A stretch of 64,000 nucleotides of DNA from Chloroflexota bacterium (lineage in GTDB: Bacteria > Chloroflexota > Anaerolineae > UBA4142), in assembly GCA_016215025.1 (NCBI GenBank), contig JACRMI010000151.1:17120-81119 (forward strand), read 5' to 3'. Below, piece after piece: positions 1 to 8,040 of this stretch. Each line of letters begins with the position of its first letter. The first letter of the stretch is position 1. The notes under the pieces were generated by a model. The model was not told the origin of the DNA and ran no database searches. It saw only the letters and a program-made list of their open reading frames with translations. The position numbers and the translations under genes are program-made.

Positions 1-2
1 GG

Positions 3-155
3 GTGTGGAACAATTTTGTCGCGTTCATCGTGGCGACAGGGCGGCGCATGATGACTGATCGAGTGTATCGCGGCATACTCGTCGTGTGCGGCGCGTTCTT
101 GATCGTGCTGAGTTTTTATTTTGTTAGTTCAGGCGTGGGCTTTTTGCGTGGGTAA
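3..155 (+). CDS. LysE-family exporter, C-terminal fragment (partial)
   Basis: An open frame enters from the left edge and encodes the last 50 residues of a membrane protein. The fragment has basic residues (TGRRMMTDRVYRG) followed by one hydrophobic helix (ILVVCGAFLIVLSFYFV) and a short tail ending in LRG. This basic loop plus final helix resembles the C-terminus of LysE/RhtB amino-acid exporters, which export amino acids across the inner membrane. The upstream part lies outside the window, so the family call rests on weak similarity and another small multi-pass transporter is possible. Confidence 0.4.
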   Translation: MWNNFVAFIVATGRRMMTDRVYRGILVVCGAFLIVLSFYFVSSGVGFLRG

Positions 156-160
156 TGCAG

Positions 161-248
161 CGTGAGCGGCTTGTGTGGCGCGAGCGGCTCGCTCGGGACA
201 TTCGCTCACGCTCCGCTTGCCGCGAGCGAGCTGCTCGCGTTACACGCC
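161..248. repeat. long imperfect inverted repeat
   Basis: The arms GCGAGCGGCTCGCTCG (near 180-195) and CGAGCGAGCTGCTCGC (near 223-238) pair with one mismatch. Pairing extends outward (TGTGGCG against CGTTACACG), and a smaller CGTGAGCG/CGCTCACG pair sits at 161-168 and 203-210. It lies just after the partial exporter and may act as its terminator or be a dispersed palindrome. There is no T-run, so an intrinsic terminator is uncertain. Confidence 0.6.
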
Positions 249-287
249 ACATGCCGGTTATGTTAAATGTGCCGAAACTAAAATCAC

Positions 288-316
288 TTGCCAAGCGTAA
301 ATTTTGATGCTAGAAT
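288..316 (+). promoter_or_regulatory. sigma-70-type promoter
   Basis: TTGCCA (288-293) and TAGAAT (311-316) are separated by exactly 17 bases. Transcription would start near 323, giving a leader of about 65 bases before the small zinc-ribbon gene at 389. Confidence 0.6.
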
Positions 317-388
317 AAGCTACTATGTGGAACAAAGGTGCGGCATGATAGTGCCGTTGACTTTTGCCTATAAAAGGAGGCATTTCGA

Positions 389-604
389 ATGGCAGATGAA
401 GTAATCATGGGGTATTGCGTCAAAGAAAAGGCGTCTAAACCCATGAAGGACGCAAAGGAAGTCACGCTCAAAAATGGCAAAAAGGCTATGCAAGGCGTTT
501 GCTCCTCTTGCGGAACCAAGATGATGAAGTTCGTTTCATCAAAGAAACCTGTGGCAACGGCAGCCGCAGCGTCTAGTGAGCCAACCGAACCTCACAATGC
601 TTAA
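389..604 (+). CDS. small zinc-ribbon protein, DUF5679-like
   Basis: This is a 71-residue protein with a strong AAAAGGAGG ribosome site eight bases before the ATG. Its core (KEVTLKNGKKAMQGVCSSCG) is like the small DUF5679 zinc-ribbon proteins, which normally carry CxxC pairs at both ends of the ribbon. The second pair (C38, C41) is intact. The first pair is reduced to C10 with Glu at position 13, so one expected zinc ligand is missing. An Ala/Ser/Pro-rich tail follows residue 52. The role of the family is unknown. The gene is monocistronic, with its own promoter and terminator. Confidence 0.7.
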   Translation: MADEVIMGYCVKEKASKPMKDAKEVTLKNGKKAMQGVCSSCGTKMMKFVSSKKPVATAAAASSEPTEPHNA

Positions 605-627
605 CTGATCTCATGAATACCAGCAAG

Positions 628-658
628 CCCGTCTCGACGGTGAGGCGGGTTTTTTTTT
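628..658 (+). terminator. intrinsic terminator
   Basis: The stem CCCGTCT/AGGCGGG is followed by a run of nine T. It ends the small zinc-ribbon transcript just before the peptidase gene at 670. Confidence 0.75.
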
Positions 659-669
659 AAGAGGACACA

Positions 670-2175
670 ATGCGCTCACGAATTTACTTTTGGGTCGTCA
701 TTCTAGTTCTTAGCGCGTGTAATCCATTTTCGAATGCCGCCATCACGCCTGCATCGACGCCTGCACCCACGAAATTTGCCGTCGATGACCTTGCCATTTA
801 TCGTCTGGCACTCACCTCGACGGCGCAAAACGACTTGGCGCTGATCGACCGTCCGACGCGCTATAACCTCACGCTCAAGTATGACGATAAGAACGCGACT
901 CTATCCGGCACTCAGCAGGTTATCTATCTTAACCATGAGTCGGTGCCGCTCAACGAAATCTACTTTCGATTGTTTGCGAACTATCCCGATTCGGGCGGCA
1001 AAATCGAGGTAACACAGGTGCAAGTGAATGGCGAGTCCGCCGCGCCTGTATTGGAAGCAAAGAACACGGCGCTGCGCGTGCCGTTAAAGACGCCGCTTGC
1101 GCCCGATGCTTCGACCAGCATTCATCTAGAATTTAGCGTAACTATCCCGCGTGGCAAAAGTGGGCATTACAACGATTTTGTTGCCACCGAGAGCGTCGTG
1201 ACTCTACCGACCGTATATCCGCTGATTCCAGCACACGACAGCCAAGGTTGGCACATCGAACTGCCGCCAGCATACGGCGATCTGGTTTACGCGGATGTAT
1301 CGTTCTATACGGTGACGATCACGGTCCCGTCGAATATGGTGGTCATTGCTTCTGGCTCCACCATCGGTTTGCACGACAATAACGACGGCACATCGACTTG
1401 GACGTTGGCGGGCGCGCCGATGCGCGATTTCGATATAAACTTGACGAGCCAACTGAACAAGGTCAGCACCGTTATCGGCGAAACGACGATCAATTCCTAC
1501 TCCGAACCCAAAGATACCGAAGCGGGCAAGCAGGCGCTCCAAGTGGCATCCGACGCGTTCAAGGTATTTGTCAAACGCTTTGGACCCTACCCGTACCGCG
1601 AACTCGATGTGGTTGAAACGCCCACCAGCGCCGGTGGCATCGAATATCCCGGAATCGTCGTAGTGGGCAGTAGTCTGTATAACGACAGTCGTTCCCAACA
1701 GTATTTTGAGTTTGCGACGGCGCATGAAGTTTCGCATCAATGGTGGTATGCGATGGTCGGAAACGATCAAGTCAACTATCCGTGGGTTGACGAAGCGTTG
1801 GCGCAATACAGTACATTACTTTATGTCGAAGATTTGCGCGGCACATCGGCTGCCAATGCTGTTTTGCGTGGCAATTTTCAGGGGCTGTATAACCGTGCCA
1901 GAAATCAGGGACGCGATGCCGCCGTGAATCAACCCGTCGGCGCATTTGACGAAAACGATTACGGCGCGATCGTGTACGGCAAAGGTCCGCTCTTTTTCGA
2001 TGCGATTCGCAAAAAGATGGGCGATGACAAGTTCTTCAAACTCCTCAGCACCTACTTTGAACGCTATCGATACAAGATCACGTTCCCCGAGGATGTCCTC
2101 AAAACGGCGGAAGAGATCAACGGCGCAAGTTTGCAGACCGAATACGACCAGTGGATTAATAGTCCGAAGAAATAA
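670..2175 (+). CDS. M1-family zinc metallopeptidase, lipoprotein
   Basis: A 501-residue exported metallopeptidase. Residues 1-17 form a lipoprotein signal (VLVLSAC, lipobox Cys17), so the enzyme should be anchored outside the membrane. A Thr/Pro linker follows, then an M1 N-terminal beta domain and the catalytic domain. The zinc motif HEVSH is at H352/E353/H356, and the third ligand is expected in the downstream WVDEALAQY stretch. The exopeptidase GAMEN motif appears as GGIEY, so strict aminopeptidase specificity is uncertain. At 501 residues it lacks the long C-terminal helical domain of PepN, as do many bacterial membrane-bound M1 homologues. The likely role is extracytoplasmic peptide breakdown. 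Confidence 0.85.
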   Translation: MRSRIYFWVVILVLSACNPFSNAAITPASTPAPTKFAVDDLAIYRLALTSTAQNDLALIDRPTRYNLTLKYDDKNATLSGTQQVIYLNHESVPLNEIYFRLFANYPDSGGKIEVTQVQVNGESAAPVLEAKNTALRVPLKTPLAPDASTSIHLEFSVTIPRGKSGHYNDFVATESVVTLPTVYPLIPAHDSQGWHIELPPAYGDLVYADVSFYTVTITVPSNMVVIASGSTIGLHDNNDGTSTWTLAGAPMRDFDINLTSQLNKVSTVIGETTINSYSEPKDTEAGKQALQVASDAFKVFVKRFGPYPYRELDVVETPTSAGGIEYPGIVVVGSSLYNDSRSQQYFEFATAHEVSHQWWYAMVGNDQVNYPWVDEALAQYSTLLYVEDLRGTSAANAVLRGNFQGLYNRARNQGRDAAVNQPVGAFDENDYGAIVYGKGPLFFDAIRKKMGDDKFFKLLSTYFERYRYKITFPEDVLKTAEEINGASLQTEYDQWINSPKK

Positions 2176-2215
2176 AATATGCGACGCATCCTTAAAGGTG
2201 CGTCGCATATTTTAT
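2174..2215. terminator. hairpin terminator, possibly bidirectional
   Basis: The perfect stem ATATGCGACGCA/TGCGTCGCATAT is flanked by A-rich and T-rich runs and overlaps the peptidase stop codon. A hairpin with the same GCGACGCATCCTTAAA arm and loop start recurs near 39031, so this may be a dispersed element used as a terminator. Confidence 0.7.
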
Positions 2216-2326
2216 CCTTACCGAATGGTATGACCCTATCAAGGGTTCATGCCGCATCAAACCTGCCCGGTCATTAGATTGTCAAGACAGACGTACCATG
2301 AGGGGATGGTTTTTGATTTGTTAGAA

Positions 2327-2419
2327 CTACCGAAACAATTCTGGGCGTGTCAGCCACAACAAAAGAAATGGAAGCGCCAATAGAATAAGCAAGGTAATTT
2401 CTGCGATTAACCTTTTCAT
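2327..2419 (-). CDS. candidate small single-pass membrane peptide
   Basis: A 30-codon frame starts ATG and reads MKRLIAEITLLILLALPFLL before a short WLTRPELFR tail, which is a plausible single transmembrane helix with a positive N-terminus. There is no clear Shine-Dalgarno sequence and no recognisable relative. It is listed because the composition is unlike random intergenic DNA; chance cannot be excluded. Confidence 0.25.
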   Translation of the reverse strand: MKRLIAEITLLILLALPFLLLWLTRPELFR

Positions 2420-2581
2420 CTTACACCGCCTATGAAGAATCTGGCGGCATCGCCATCGTTTGTTTGAATGACATGCATTGTTCGATGGATGAGTGGATGC
2501 GTGTCACTAGTTACAACGTTTTTCAGTGGCGAATGTAATTGGTAAAAAGGTTGCGCAGAATCAAGATTAACGAAACTAATA

Positions 2582-2616
2582 TATTTCCCTAGATGTCATG
2601 CGGCATCTAGGGAAAT
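2582..2616 (-). terminator. hairpin downstream of the M32 carboxypeptidase gene
   Basis: The perfect arms ATTTCCCTAGATG/CATCTAGGGAAAT lie 20 bases past the stop codon of the minus-strand carboxypeptidase gene. The T-run is weak, so termination efficiency is uncertain. Confidence 0.55.
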
Positions 2617-2635
2617 TTCTAGTCGAATTTCGGTT

Positions 2636-4141
2636 TTAGATCCCGTAAATTTCTCCAAATTTCTTCTTCAAGTACGCCACATACGAGCGTGATTGCAGAG
2701 ATTCTCCCGTGATCCTTTTGGCGAGTTCGTCCAACGTAAATTTGCGTCCATGAGCGTGCAAATTTTTGCGCAGCCAGCCGAGCAATTCGGCGTATTCGCC
2801 ATTTTCGATTTGTTGTAACAGTGTCGGAATCTCGCGTTGGGCTTGCTCAAACAGTTGCACGGCGAACATTGAGCCGAGCGAGTAGGTGGCAAAGTATCCG
2901 ATGCTGCCGTACGACCAGTGAATATCTTGCAGACAGCCTTGCGCGTCGTCGGGCGGTACGATGCCGAGATACTCTTTCATCTTGGCATTCCACAGCTCAG
3001 GTACGTCGACAACTTTGACCTTGCGCTCGACCAACATATTCTCGATTTCAAAGCGCAGCATGATGTGCAAGCTATAGGTCACTTCGTCGGCTTCCACGCG
3101 AATGAACGACGGCGCAACTTTGTTGATCGCGCGATAGAACGATTCGGCGTCCTGGTCGGCGAGTTGCGATGGAAAGACCTCGCGCAAGCGCGGGAACCAG
3201 TACTTCCAAAATCCGCGACTGCGTCCGACGACATTTTCCCAAAGTCGTGATTGCGATTCGTGAACACCCAGGGATGCGCCACCCGCGAGCGGCGTGCGGT
3301 CGAGTTCGGGACGATAGCCCATGTCGTACAGCGCGTGTCCGGTCTCATGAATCGTGCCGAACAACATCATCGGCAGAAAATGCTTATCGACGCGGGTTGT
3401 GATGCGCGTGTCGCCAATGCCGAATCCCGTCGTGAATGGGTGCGCCGATTTGTCCTGGCGTCCGCTCTGAAAATCGAAACCGATTTGTTTGATGACGGCG
3501 ATTCCGAAATCCCATTGCTGTTGCTCATCGTATTCGTCATGCAGAACTGCATCATTCACTGCATCCGATTTTTTCTGGAGCGTGTTGACTAGTGCCGTCA
3601 ATTCGCCTTTGAGCGGCTGGAAGATTTGCTCGACCTGGCGCGTCGTCATCCCAGGTTCGTACTCGTCGAGGAGTGCATCGTAAATGCGATCCTGGTAGCC
3701 GAGATAATTCGCTAACTGAATTTCTAGCTCGACGATTTTCTCCAAGTGCGGTTGAAATAATTTGAAATTGGATTCCATACGCGCTTGCGTCCAGGCTTCG
3801 AGACCAATCGAAGCGGTGCGCGTCAATTCTTCGACGAAGGCGGATGGCACGCGGCGGGCTTTATCGTAATCGCGGCGCGTCACGCGGAGGAGACTGGCTT
3901 CGTCGGAGTCGTAACCGTGAGCGCCATTTTCGGACCCCACTTGATCGAGCAGCTTGCCAATATCGTCGCTGATAAAATGCTCGTGCGCGAGGCGGCCCAA
4001 CGTCGCCATTTGCATCGATCGCGGGACCGCGCCTTTGGGCGGCATGTACGTTTGTTGGTCCCAGCTCAAGACCGCTTCGGCGTTGTGCAGATCGCTGACC
4101 ACGCCCAAGCGGCGTTTCAGTTCCTTTAATTCTTCAGTCAT
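2636..4141 (-). CDS. M32-family metallocarboxypeptidase (Taq carboxypeptidase type)
   Basis: A 501-residue cytoplasmic zinc carboxypeptidase, the typical length of family M32, which removes C-terminal residues from peptides. The zinc site HETGH is at H265/E266/H269 within GTIHETGHALYD. Other family signatures are the N-terminal LSWDQQTYMP, the DEVTYSLHIMLRFEIE stretch and the QDIHWSYGSIGYFATYSLG stretch. There is no signal peptide. The start codon overlaps the stop of the upstream DUF2227 gene as ATGA, so the two are translationally coupled. The protein is complete and the family call is secure; the cellular role is probably general peptide turnover. Confidence 0.93.
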   Translation of the reverse strand: MTEELKELKRRLGVVSDLHNAEAVLSWDQQTYMPPKGAVPRSMQMATLGRLAHEHFISDDIGKLLDQVGSENGAHGYDSDEASLLRVTRRDYDKARRVPSAFVEELTRTASIGLEAWTQARMESNFKLFQPHLEKIVELEIQLANYLGYQDRIYDALLDEYEPGMTTRQVEQIFQPLKGELTALVNTLQKKSDAVNDAVLHDEYDEQQQWDFGIAVIKQIGFDFQSGRQDKSAHPFTTGFGIGDTRITTRVDKHFLPMMLFGTIHETGHALYDMGYRPELDRTPLAGGASLGVHESQSRLWENVVGRSRGFWKYWFPRLREVFPSQLADQDAESFYRAINKVAPSFIRVEADEVTYSLHIMLRFEIENMLVERKVKVVDVPELWNAKMKEYLGIVPPDDAQGCLQDIHWSYGSIGYFATYSLGSMFAVQLFEQAQREIPTLLQQIENGEYAELLGWLRKNLHAHGRKFTLDELAKRITGESLQSRSYVAYLKKKFGEIYGI

Positions 4142-4734
4142 TCCCGTTCTCCCTTATAATTTAATGATTGTTGACGCATCGGTAATCGGTGATCGTGATC
4201 GTAATGATTTTGGACATACCGTGCGTAACGTTCGCGTTGTTTGCGAGGAATAAGCCGCGTTTTAATGTGCGTCGTCGTTACATCGAGGACATAGTGCATC
4301 GTATCGGCGAGGGTCGCGCCGACAAATGCATCGACCAGGTATCCCAGGTACCAAAGAATATCATCGGTTTCGCCTTTGAAGGTCATCGAAAATCCAACGC
4401 GCCGCAGCAGGATCGCAATCGGCACAATCGCAAGCGCAATGAGAACGAGATTGTACGCCCACCGCACGAAGGTGCCGATCAACGGCACGTGCATGCCATC
4501 GCGATGCTTGACCAGTTTGGCATAGGGCCACCAATAAAAACGCAAGATGCCCCATTCTTTCATCGAGCGCGAGTTGAACAAGTCCATGTCCGGCGAAAGG
4601 ATTACGGTCGCAAGAGCAACGCCGGTCCCGGTGGCGAGAATATCGGCCGTCGACCAACCCTGCGATACCATGTATGCCATTGTTCCAGCGAGCACGACCG
4701 TGTTGCCTATGGTATGTCCAACAAAACCGGGCAT
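4138..4734 (-). CDS. DUF2227-family membrane protein (putative metal-binding)
   Basis: A 198-residue protein with several transmembrane segments and the conserved pattern of DUF2227: an N-terminal GHTIGN, the acidic LSPDMDLFNSRSMKEWG, then FYWWPYAKLVKHRDGMHVPL and later VGATLADTMHYVLD. The His and Asp residues are those thought to bind metal or form a membrane hydrolase-like site. The biochemical function is unknown. It is first in a two-gene unit with the M32 carboxypeptidase (ATGA overlap). A long AGAAACCCGTTTTC palindrome lies directly upstream of the start, so the promoter is displaced or embedded in a repeat. Confidence 0.75.
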   Translation of the reverse strand: MPGFVGHTIGNTVVLAGTMAYMVSQGWSTADILATGTGVALATVILSPDMDLFNSRSMKEWGILRFYWWPYAKLVKHRDGMHVPLIGTFVRWAYNLVLIALAIVPIAILLRRVGFSMTFKGETDDILWYLGYLVDAFVGATLADTMHYVLDVTTTHIKTRLIPRKQRERYARYVQNHYDHDHRLPMRQQSLNYKGERE

Positions 4735-4749
4735 GAATGACCTCGATTT

Positions 4750-4802
4750 TCAGAAACCCGTTTTCGCTTCTGCTTCGCAGAAGCAGTGAAAACGGGTTTC
4801 TC
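4750..4802. repeat. AGAAACCCGTTTTC palindrome, copy 1
   Basis: The arms AGAAACCCGTTTTC and GAAAACGGGTTTCT surround an inner CTTCTGCTTCGCAGAAG hairpin. Related copies with a different centre occur at 8510-8570 and 36699-36747, so this is a dispersed repeat and not a simple terminator. Confidence 0.75.
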
Positions 4803-4955
4803 ATTTTCTAATTTGCGCCAGATTATATCGTATGCGCTGGCAATTTGCAACCAGAATTTGACGATAACTTGAAAGTCGGTATAGTACCGAGAATAAATCA
4901 CAGACCATCCGTAGGCAAATCGCTTGCGCGAAATTGCCAGTTTCAAGGAGCATTC

Positions 4956-6401
4956 ATGTCGAAGAAGACAGTTTTATTTTTTGTTTTACTCACAACAATT
5001 ATTTATTCTGCATGTGCGTCGCCGACTACCGCACCGGTTCCGACCGCCACAGTTCCCGTGCCGATGCTGGTTGCTACCGCAACTCCATTTCCCATTACTC
5101 CCACACCCCCAAACCCCATTACTCTCACATTCCCAACCGCGGACCAGTACTGGCATCGCGCGCAAACGTGCAATTGTCTCCAAGTCTACGCTCATCCCGA
5201 AGTCGGCGTCGATATAATTCTCAAAGCGATCAACAGCGCGAAAAAATCCATACGCTTGAAAATGTACTTGTTCACCGGCTCGGCGGGCGACAAGGTACGC
5301 GATGCGATGTTGGCGGCGGGCAAGCGCGGTGTTGGTGTGCGCGTGTTGATGGAGCTGAATCCCTACGGTGGCGCGTCGACGAACGTCGATTTGTTCAATG
5401 CGCTCAAAGGCACAGCGGTCAAGATGCGCTGGGCGAGTTACGATTTTCGTTTCACGCACGAAAAAAGTTTGGTCATCGACGATCAAATTGCCTTCATCAT
5501 GACGCACAACATCACCTCGTCGTCCTTTAGCTCCAATCGTGAGTACGGCGTGATCGATTCGCGCGCGGACGATGTCGCCGAAATCATCAAGGTCTACGAA
5601 GCTGATTGGGAAAAGGTCCAGGTCGATTTGAAAAATCCGCGGCTCGTTTGGAGTCCGATCAACGCGCGCCAAGAATGGCTCAAGTTGATCGACAGCGCCA
5701 AGATCAGCATCGATTTGGAACAGAACGAGTGGGTTGCGCCTGAAATCGTGCAGCACGTGGTCGATGCAGCTAAGCGCGGCGTCAAGGTGCGCGGCATTTA
5801 CTCGCCGAGGGCTCCGATCGAATCCGATAACAGTGAGCCGTATCGCAATCTGGTGCGGCAAGCAGGCGGGGAAATAAAATACATGAGCAGTCCGTACGTC
5901 CACGCGAAAATGTTTATCGTCGATGGTCAGCGTGCGTTTATCGGCTCCGAAAACGTGTCGGACAATTCGCTCAACAATAATCGCGAGCTGGGAATTATTT
6001 TCGATCAAGCCGATGCGGTGCAGTCCGTGCGCCTAATATTTGAAAAAGATTGGGCGGTCGCCACCGTCGAAGCGTTCCCCGTTTCCAATTTTGAGATTCC
6101 CGCAAACGGTATCGTCAATTGGAAGGATGCGGCGAGGGTCTATAATCGCGAGGTGACGATTGAAGGCAAGATTACGACGATCTACAACAGCGGTCGCGTC
6201 ATGTGGCTTCAGTTCAGTGAGAACTGGGAAACCGATATGAAGGTCGTCATCTTTCCAGCGGATTGGGGCAAGTGGCCCCAGCGTCCCGATTTGATTTACA
6301 AGGACAAGGTGATTCGCGTCACCGGTCGCGTCGTCGAGTATCAAGGCGCGCCGGAGATCGTCATCAACGATCCGAAATTTATAACCATAGTAGGGGAATA
6401 A
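4956..6401 (+). CDS. phospholipase-D-superfamily lipoprotein with C-terminal OB-fold
   Basis: A 481-residue lipoprotein (signal ending IIYSAC, lipobox Cys20, then a Thr/Pro linker). The ATG at 4956 is chosen because AAGGAG lies five bases upstream; a longer in-frame start at 4845 has no such site. Two HKD motifs are present: HEKSLVID (H168, K170, D175) and HAKMFIVD (H316, K318, D323), each followed by a Ser/Asn-containing segment. Paired HKD motifs define PLD phosphodiesterases, which act on phospholipid or nucleic acid. From about residue 390 the chain has an OB-fold-like beta pattern (REVTIEGKITTIY, DKVIRVTGRVVEY), which favours a secreted PLD nuclease. Cardiolipin-synthase-like activity is the alternative. 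cobQ starts 13 bases later, without an obvious functional link. Confidence 0.82.
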   Translation: MSKKTVLFFVLLTTIIYSACASPTTAPVPTATVPVPMLVATATPFPITPTPPNPITLTFPTADQYWHRAQTCNCLQVYAHPEVGVDIILKAINSAKKSIRLKMYLFTGSAGDKVRDAMLAAGKRGVGVRVLMELNPYGGASTNVDLFNALKGTAVKMRWASYDFRFTHEKSLVIDDQIAFIMTHNITSSSFSSNREYGVIDSRADDVAEIIKVYEADWEKVQVDLKNPRLVWSPINARQEWLKLIDSAKISIDLEQNEWVAPEIVQHVVDAAKRGVKVRGIYSPRAPIESDNSEPYRNLVRQAGGEIKYMSSPYVHAKMFIVDGQRAFIGSENVSDNSLNNNRELGIIFDQADAVQSVRLIFEKDWAVATVEAFPVSNFEIPANGIVNWKDAARVYNREVTIEGKITTIYNSGRVMWLQFSENWETDMKVVIFPADWGKWPQRPDLIYKDKVIRVTGRVVEYQGAPEIVINDPKFITIVGE

Positions 6402-6414
6402 GGGTACTCTCAAA

Positions 6415-7938
6415 ATGTCGCGTGGTGCGGTGTTAATGGTGCAAGGCACGATGTCGTCGGCGGGCAAGAGTTTGATGGTCGCCGCGTTGTGCCGCATTTT
6501 CAGACAAGACGGATGGCGCGTTGCGCCGTTCAAGGCGCAGAACATGGCGCTCAATTCTTTCGTTACGCGCGACAATTTAGAAATCGGGCGGGCGCAAGCG
6601 ATGCAAGCCGACGCGGCAGGTGTGGATGTTACGGTCGAAATGAATCCCGTCCTCATCAAACCCGAAGCCGATGCGTTTGCGCAAATCGTGGTGATGGGCA
6701 AGCCGTGGGCGCGAATGCCTGCGGGCGAATACATGCGCCGCCGGGAAGAATTGTGGAGCATCGTCACGCACGCGCTCGATTCGTTGCGCGCAGAGTACGA
6801 TGTCGTCGTGATCGAAGGCGCAGGCAGTCCCGCCGAATTAAATTTACGCCGGGGCGATTTAGTCAACATGGCGATTGCCGAGTACGCGAACGCGCCTGTC
6901 TTGCTCGTCGGCGATATTGATCGCGGTGGGATTTTCGCGCAGTTGATTGGCACGCACATGCTGCTCGACGAAAACGAACGTGCCCTCATCAAAGGATTCA
7001 TCGTCAATAAATTTCGCGGCGAGCCACGCTTGTTTGAGGATGGCGTCAAGATTCTGCAAGACCGCAGCGGCGTGCCGGTTCTTGGCGTGATGCCGTTCGT
7101 GCGCGATCTGCGCATTGCGGACGAGGATTCGGTGGTGCTGGATGAATTTCCCCTCGCCCTTCGAGGGAGAGGGCAGGGTGAGGGTCGAATCGACATCGTC
7201 GTCCTTCGCGTCCCGCACATGAGCAACTTTGACGATTTCGATCCATTGCGCGCCGAAGCCGATGTGTCGGTTCGATTTGTGGATCGCGTGGAAGATGTGA
7301 GGCAGCCCGATTTGTTGATTCTGCCCGGCAGCAAAACGACCATCGCCGATTTGGAATTTCTGCGTGTGTGCGGACTCGCCGAACGGGTTATCGAACTGGC
7401 GCGCGACGGTACGCCGGTGCTGGGAATTTGCGGCGGCTATCAAATGCTCGGTACAAAAATTTCCGATCCGATGCAGACTGAATCGAACAATACTAAAGTG
7501 AACGGGCTGGGTCTGCTGCCTATCGTAACAACATTTGAAGCCGAAAAACAAACGGTTCGTGCGCGCGGAAACATTATCGCGAATTGGGGACTGTTTGCGG
7601 AAACGCGCGGGCTAGATGTTATCGGCTACGAGATTCATATGGGACGCACGAGCGTCGATGGCGAATCGCTCATTCAAGTGTCTTCGCGCGGCGACAATGC
7701 AACGAACGACAATGATGGCGCAACCGACGTGAGTGGTTGGATTGCGGGGACTTACTTTCACGGCTTGTTCGATAACGATGGTTTGCGTCATGCCATGCTT
7801 GCGAATCTCGCCGCACGAAAGAATTTATCGCGCAAGTCGAGTGCACGTTTTGATCGCGATGCCGAGTATGATCGCTTAGCCCAAGTTGCGCGCATGAATC
7901 TCAAGATGGATAGAATCAATCACTTGGTTTTCGGATAA
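6415..7938 (+). CDS. cobQ: cobyric acid synthase
   Basis: A 507-residue glutamine-dependent amidotransferase that amidates adenosyl-cobyrinate a,c-diamide at four positions in B12 synthesis. The P-loop-like GTMSSAGKS and the NMALNSFVT stretch form the synthetase domain. The C-terminal glutaminase domain has Cys339 in GICGGYQMLG and His449 in TYFHGLFDND. It opens the local cobalamin cluster. One oddity is the peptide LALRGRGQGEG near residue 246, just before RIDIVVLRVPHMSNF. It is absent from usual CobQ and matches a dispersed palindromic repeat in frame. No cobalamin riboswitch was seen upstream. Confidence 0.95.
   Translation: MSRGAVLMVQGTMSSAGKSLMVAALCRIFRQDGWRVAPFKAQNMALNSFVTRDNLEIGRAQAMQADAAGVDVTVEMNPVLIKPEADAFAQIVVMGKPWARMPAGEYMRRREELWSIVTHALDSLRAEYDVVVIEGAGSPAELNLRRGDLVNMAIAEYANAPVLLVGDIDRGGIFAQLIGTHMLLDENERALIKGFIVNKFRGEPRLFEDGVKILQDRSGVPVLGVMPFVRDLRIADEDSVVLDEFPLALRGRGQGEGRIDIVVLRVPHMSNFDDFDPLRAEADVSVRFVDRVEDVRQPDLLILPGSKTTIADLEFLRVCGLAERVIELARDGTPVLGICGGYQMLGTKISDPMQTESNNTKVNGLGLLPIVTTFEAEKQTVRARGNIIANWGLFAETRGLDVIGYEIHMGRTSVDGESLIQVSSRGDNATNDNDGATDVSGWIAGTYFHGLFDNDGLRHAMLANLAARKNLSRKSSARFDRDAEYDRLAQVARMNLKMDRINHLVFG
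7144..7187. repeat. repeat fragment inside cobQ, read in frame
   Basis: The sequence CCCTCGCCCTTCGAGGGAGA followed by GGGCAGGGTGAGGG is one arm of the family seen complete at 22036-22133. It encodes PLALRGRGQGEG between the two CobQ domains without breaking the frame. Confidence 0.65.
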
Positions 7939-7946
7939 AATACCTT

Positions 7947-8015
7947 GTCATTCTGAGCGAAGCGAAGAATCTAGCAACATTAATGAGAGAGATTCTGAGC
8001 GGAGCGAAGAATGAC
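7947..8015. repeat. GTCATTCTGAGCGAAGCGAAG palindrome, rearranged copy
   Basis: The left arm GTCATTCTGAGCGAAGCGAA is canonical. In the right arm the inner block reads GAGCGGAGCGAA where a mirror image would be expected, as if the centre had flipped. The element ends with an ATG (8011) in frame with the HXXEE gene; that ATG is repeat-derived and probably not the real start. Confidence 0.75.
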
Positions 8016-8040
8016 ACCTTCTTGGTTTTGGTGGAAAACG

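Larger units (their letters stand above)
2216..2635. other. 420-bp gap between convergent genes
   Basis: No long reading frame is seen. The stretch holds a candidate 30-residue membrane peptide on the minus strand (2327-2419) and a strong hairpin at 2582-2616. The remainder shows no recognisable feature. Confidence 0.5.

Noticed and set aside
1204..1806. 200-codon minus-strand frame inside the M1 peptidase gene
   Set aside because: Arg-rich antisense shadow of a gene with strong motifs.
4986..6008. 340-codon minus-strand frame inside the PLD gene
   Set aside because: Antisense shadow; the plus strand carries two intact HKD motifs and a signal peptide.
4803..6414. Cobalamin riboswitch for cobQ
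   Set aside because: Only 13 bases lie between the PLD gene and cobQ, and no B12-box-like sequence was recognised upstream of either.
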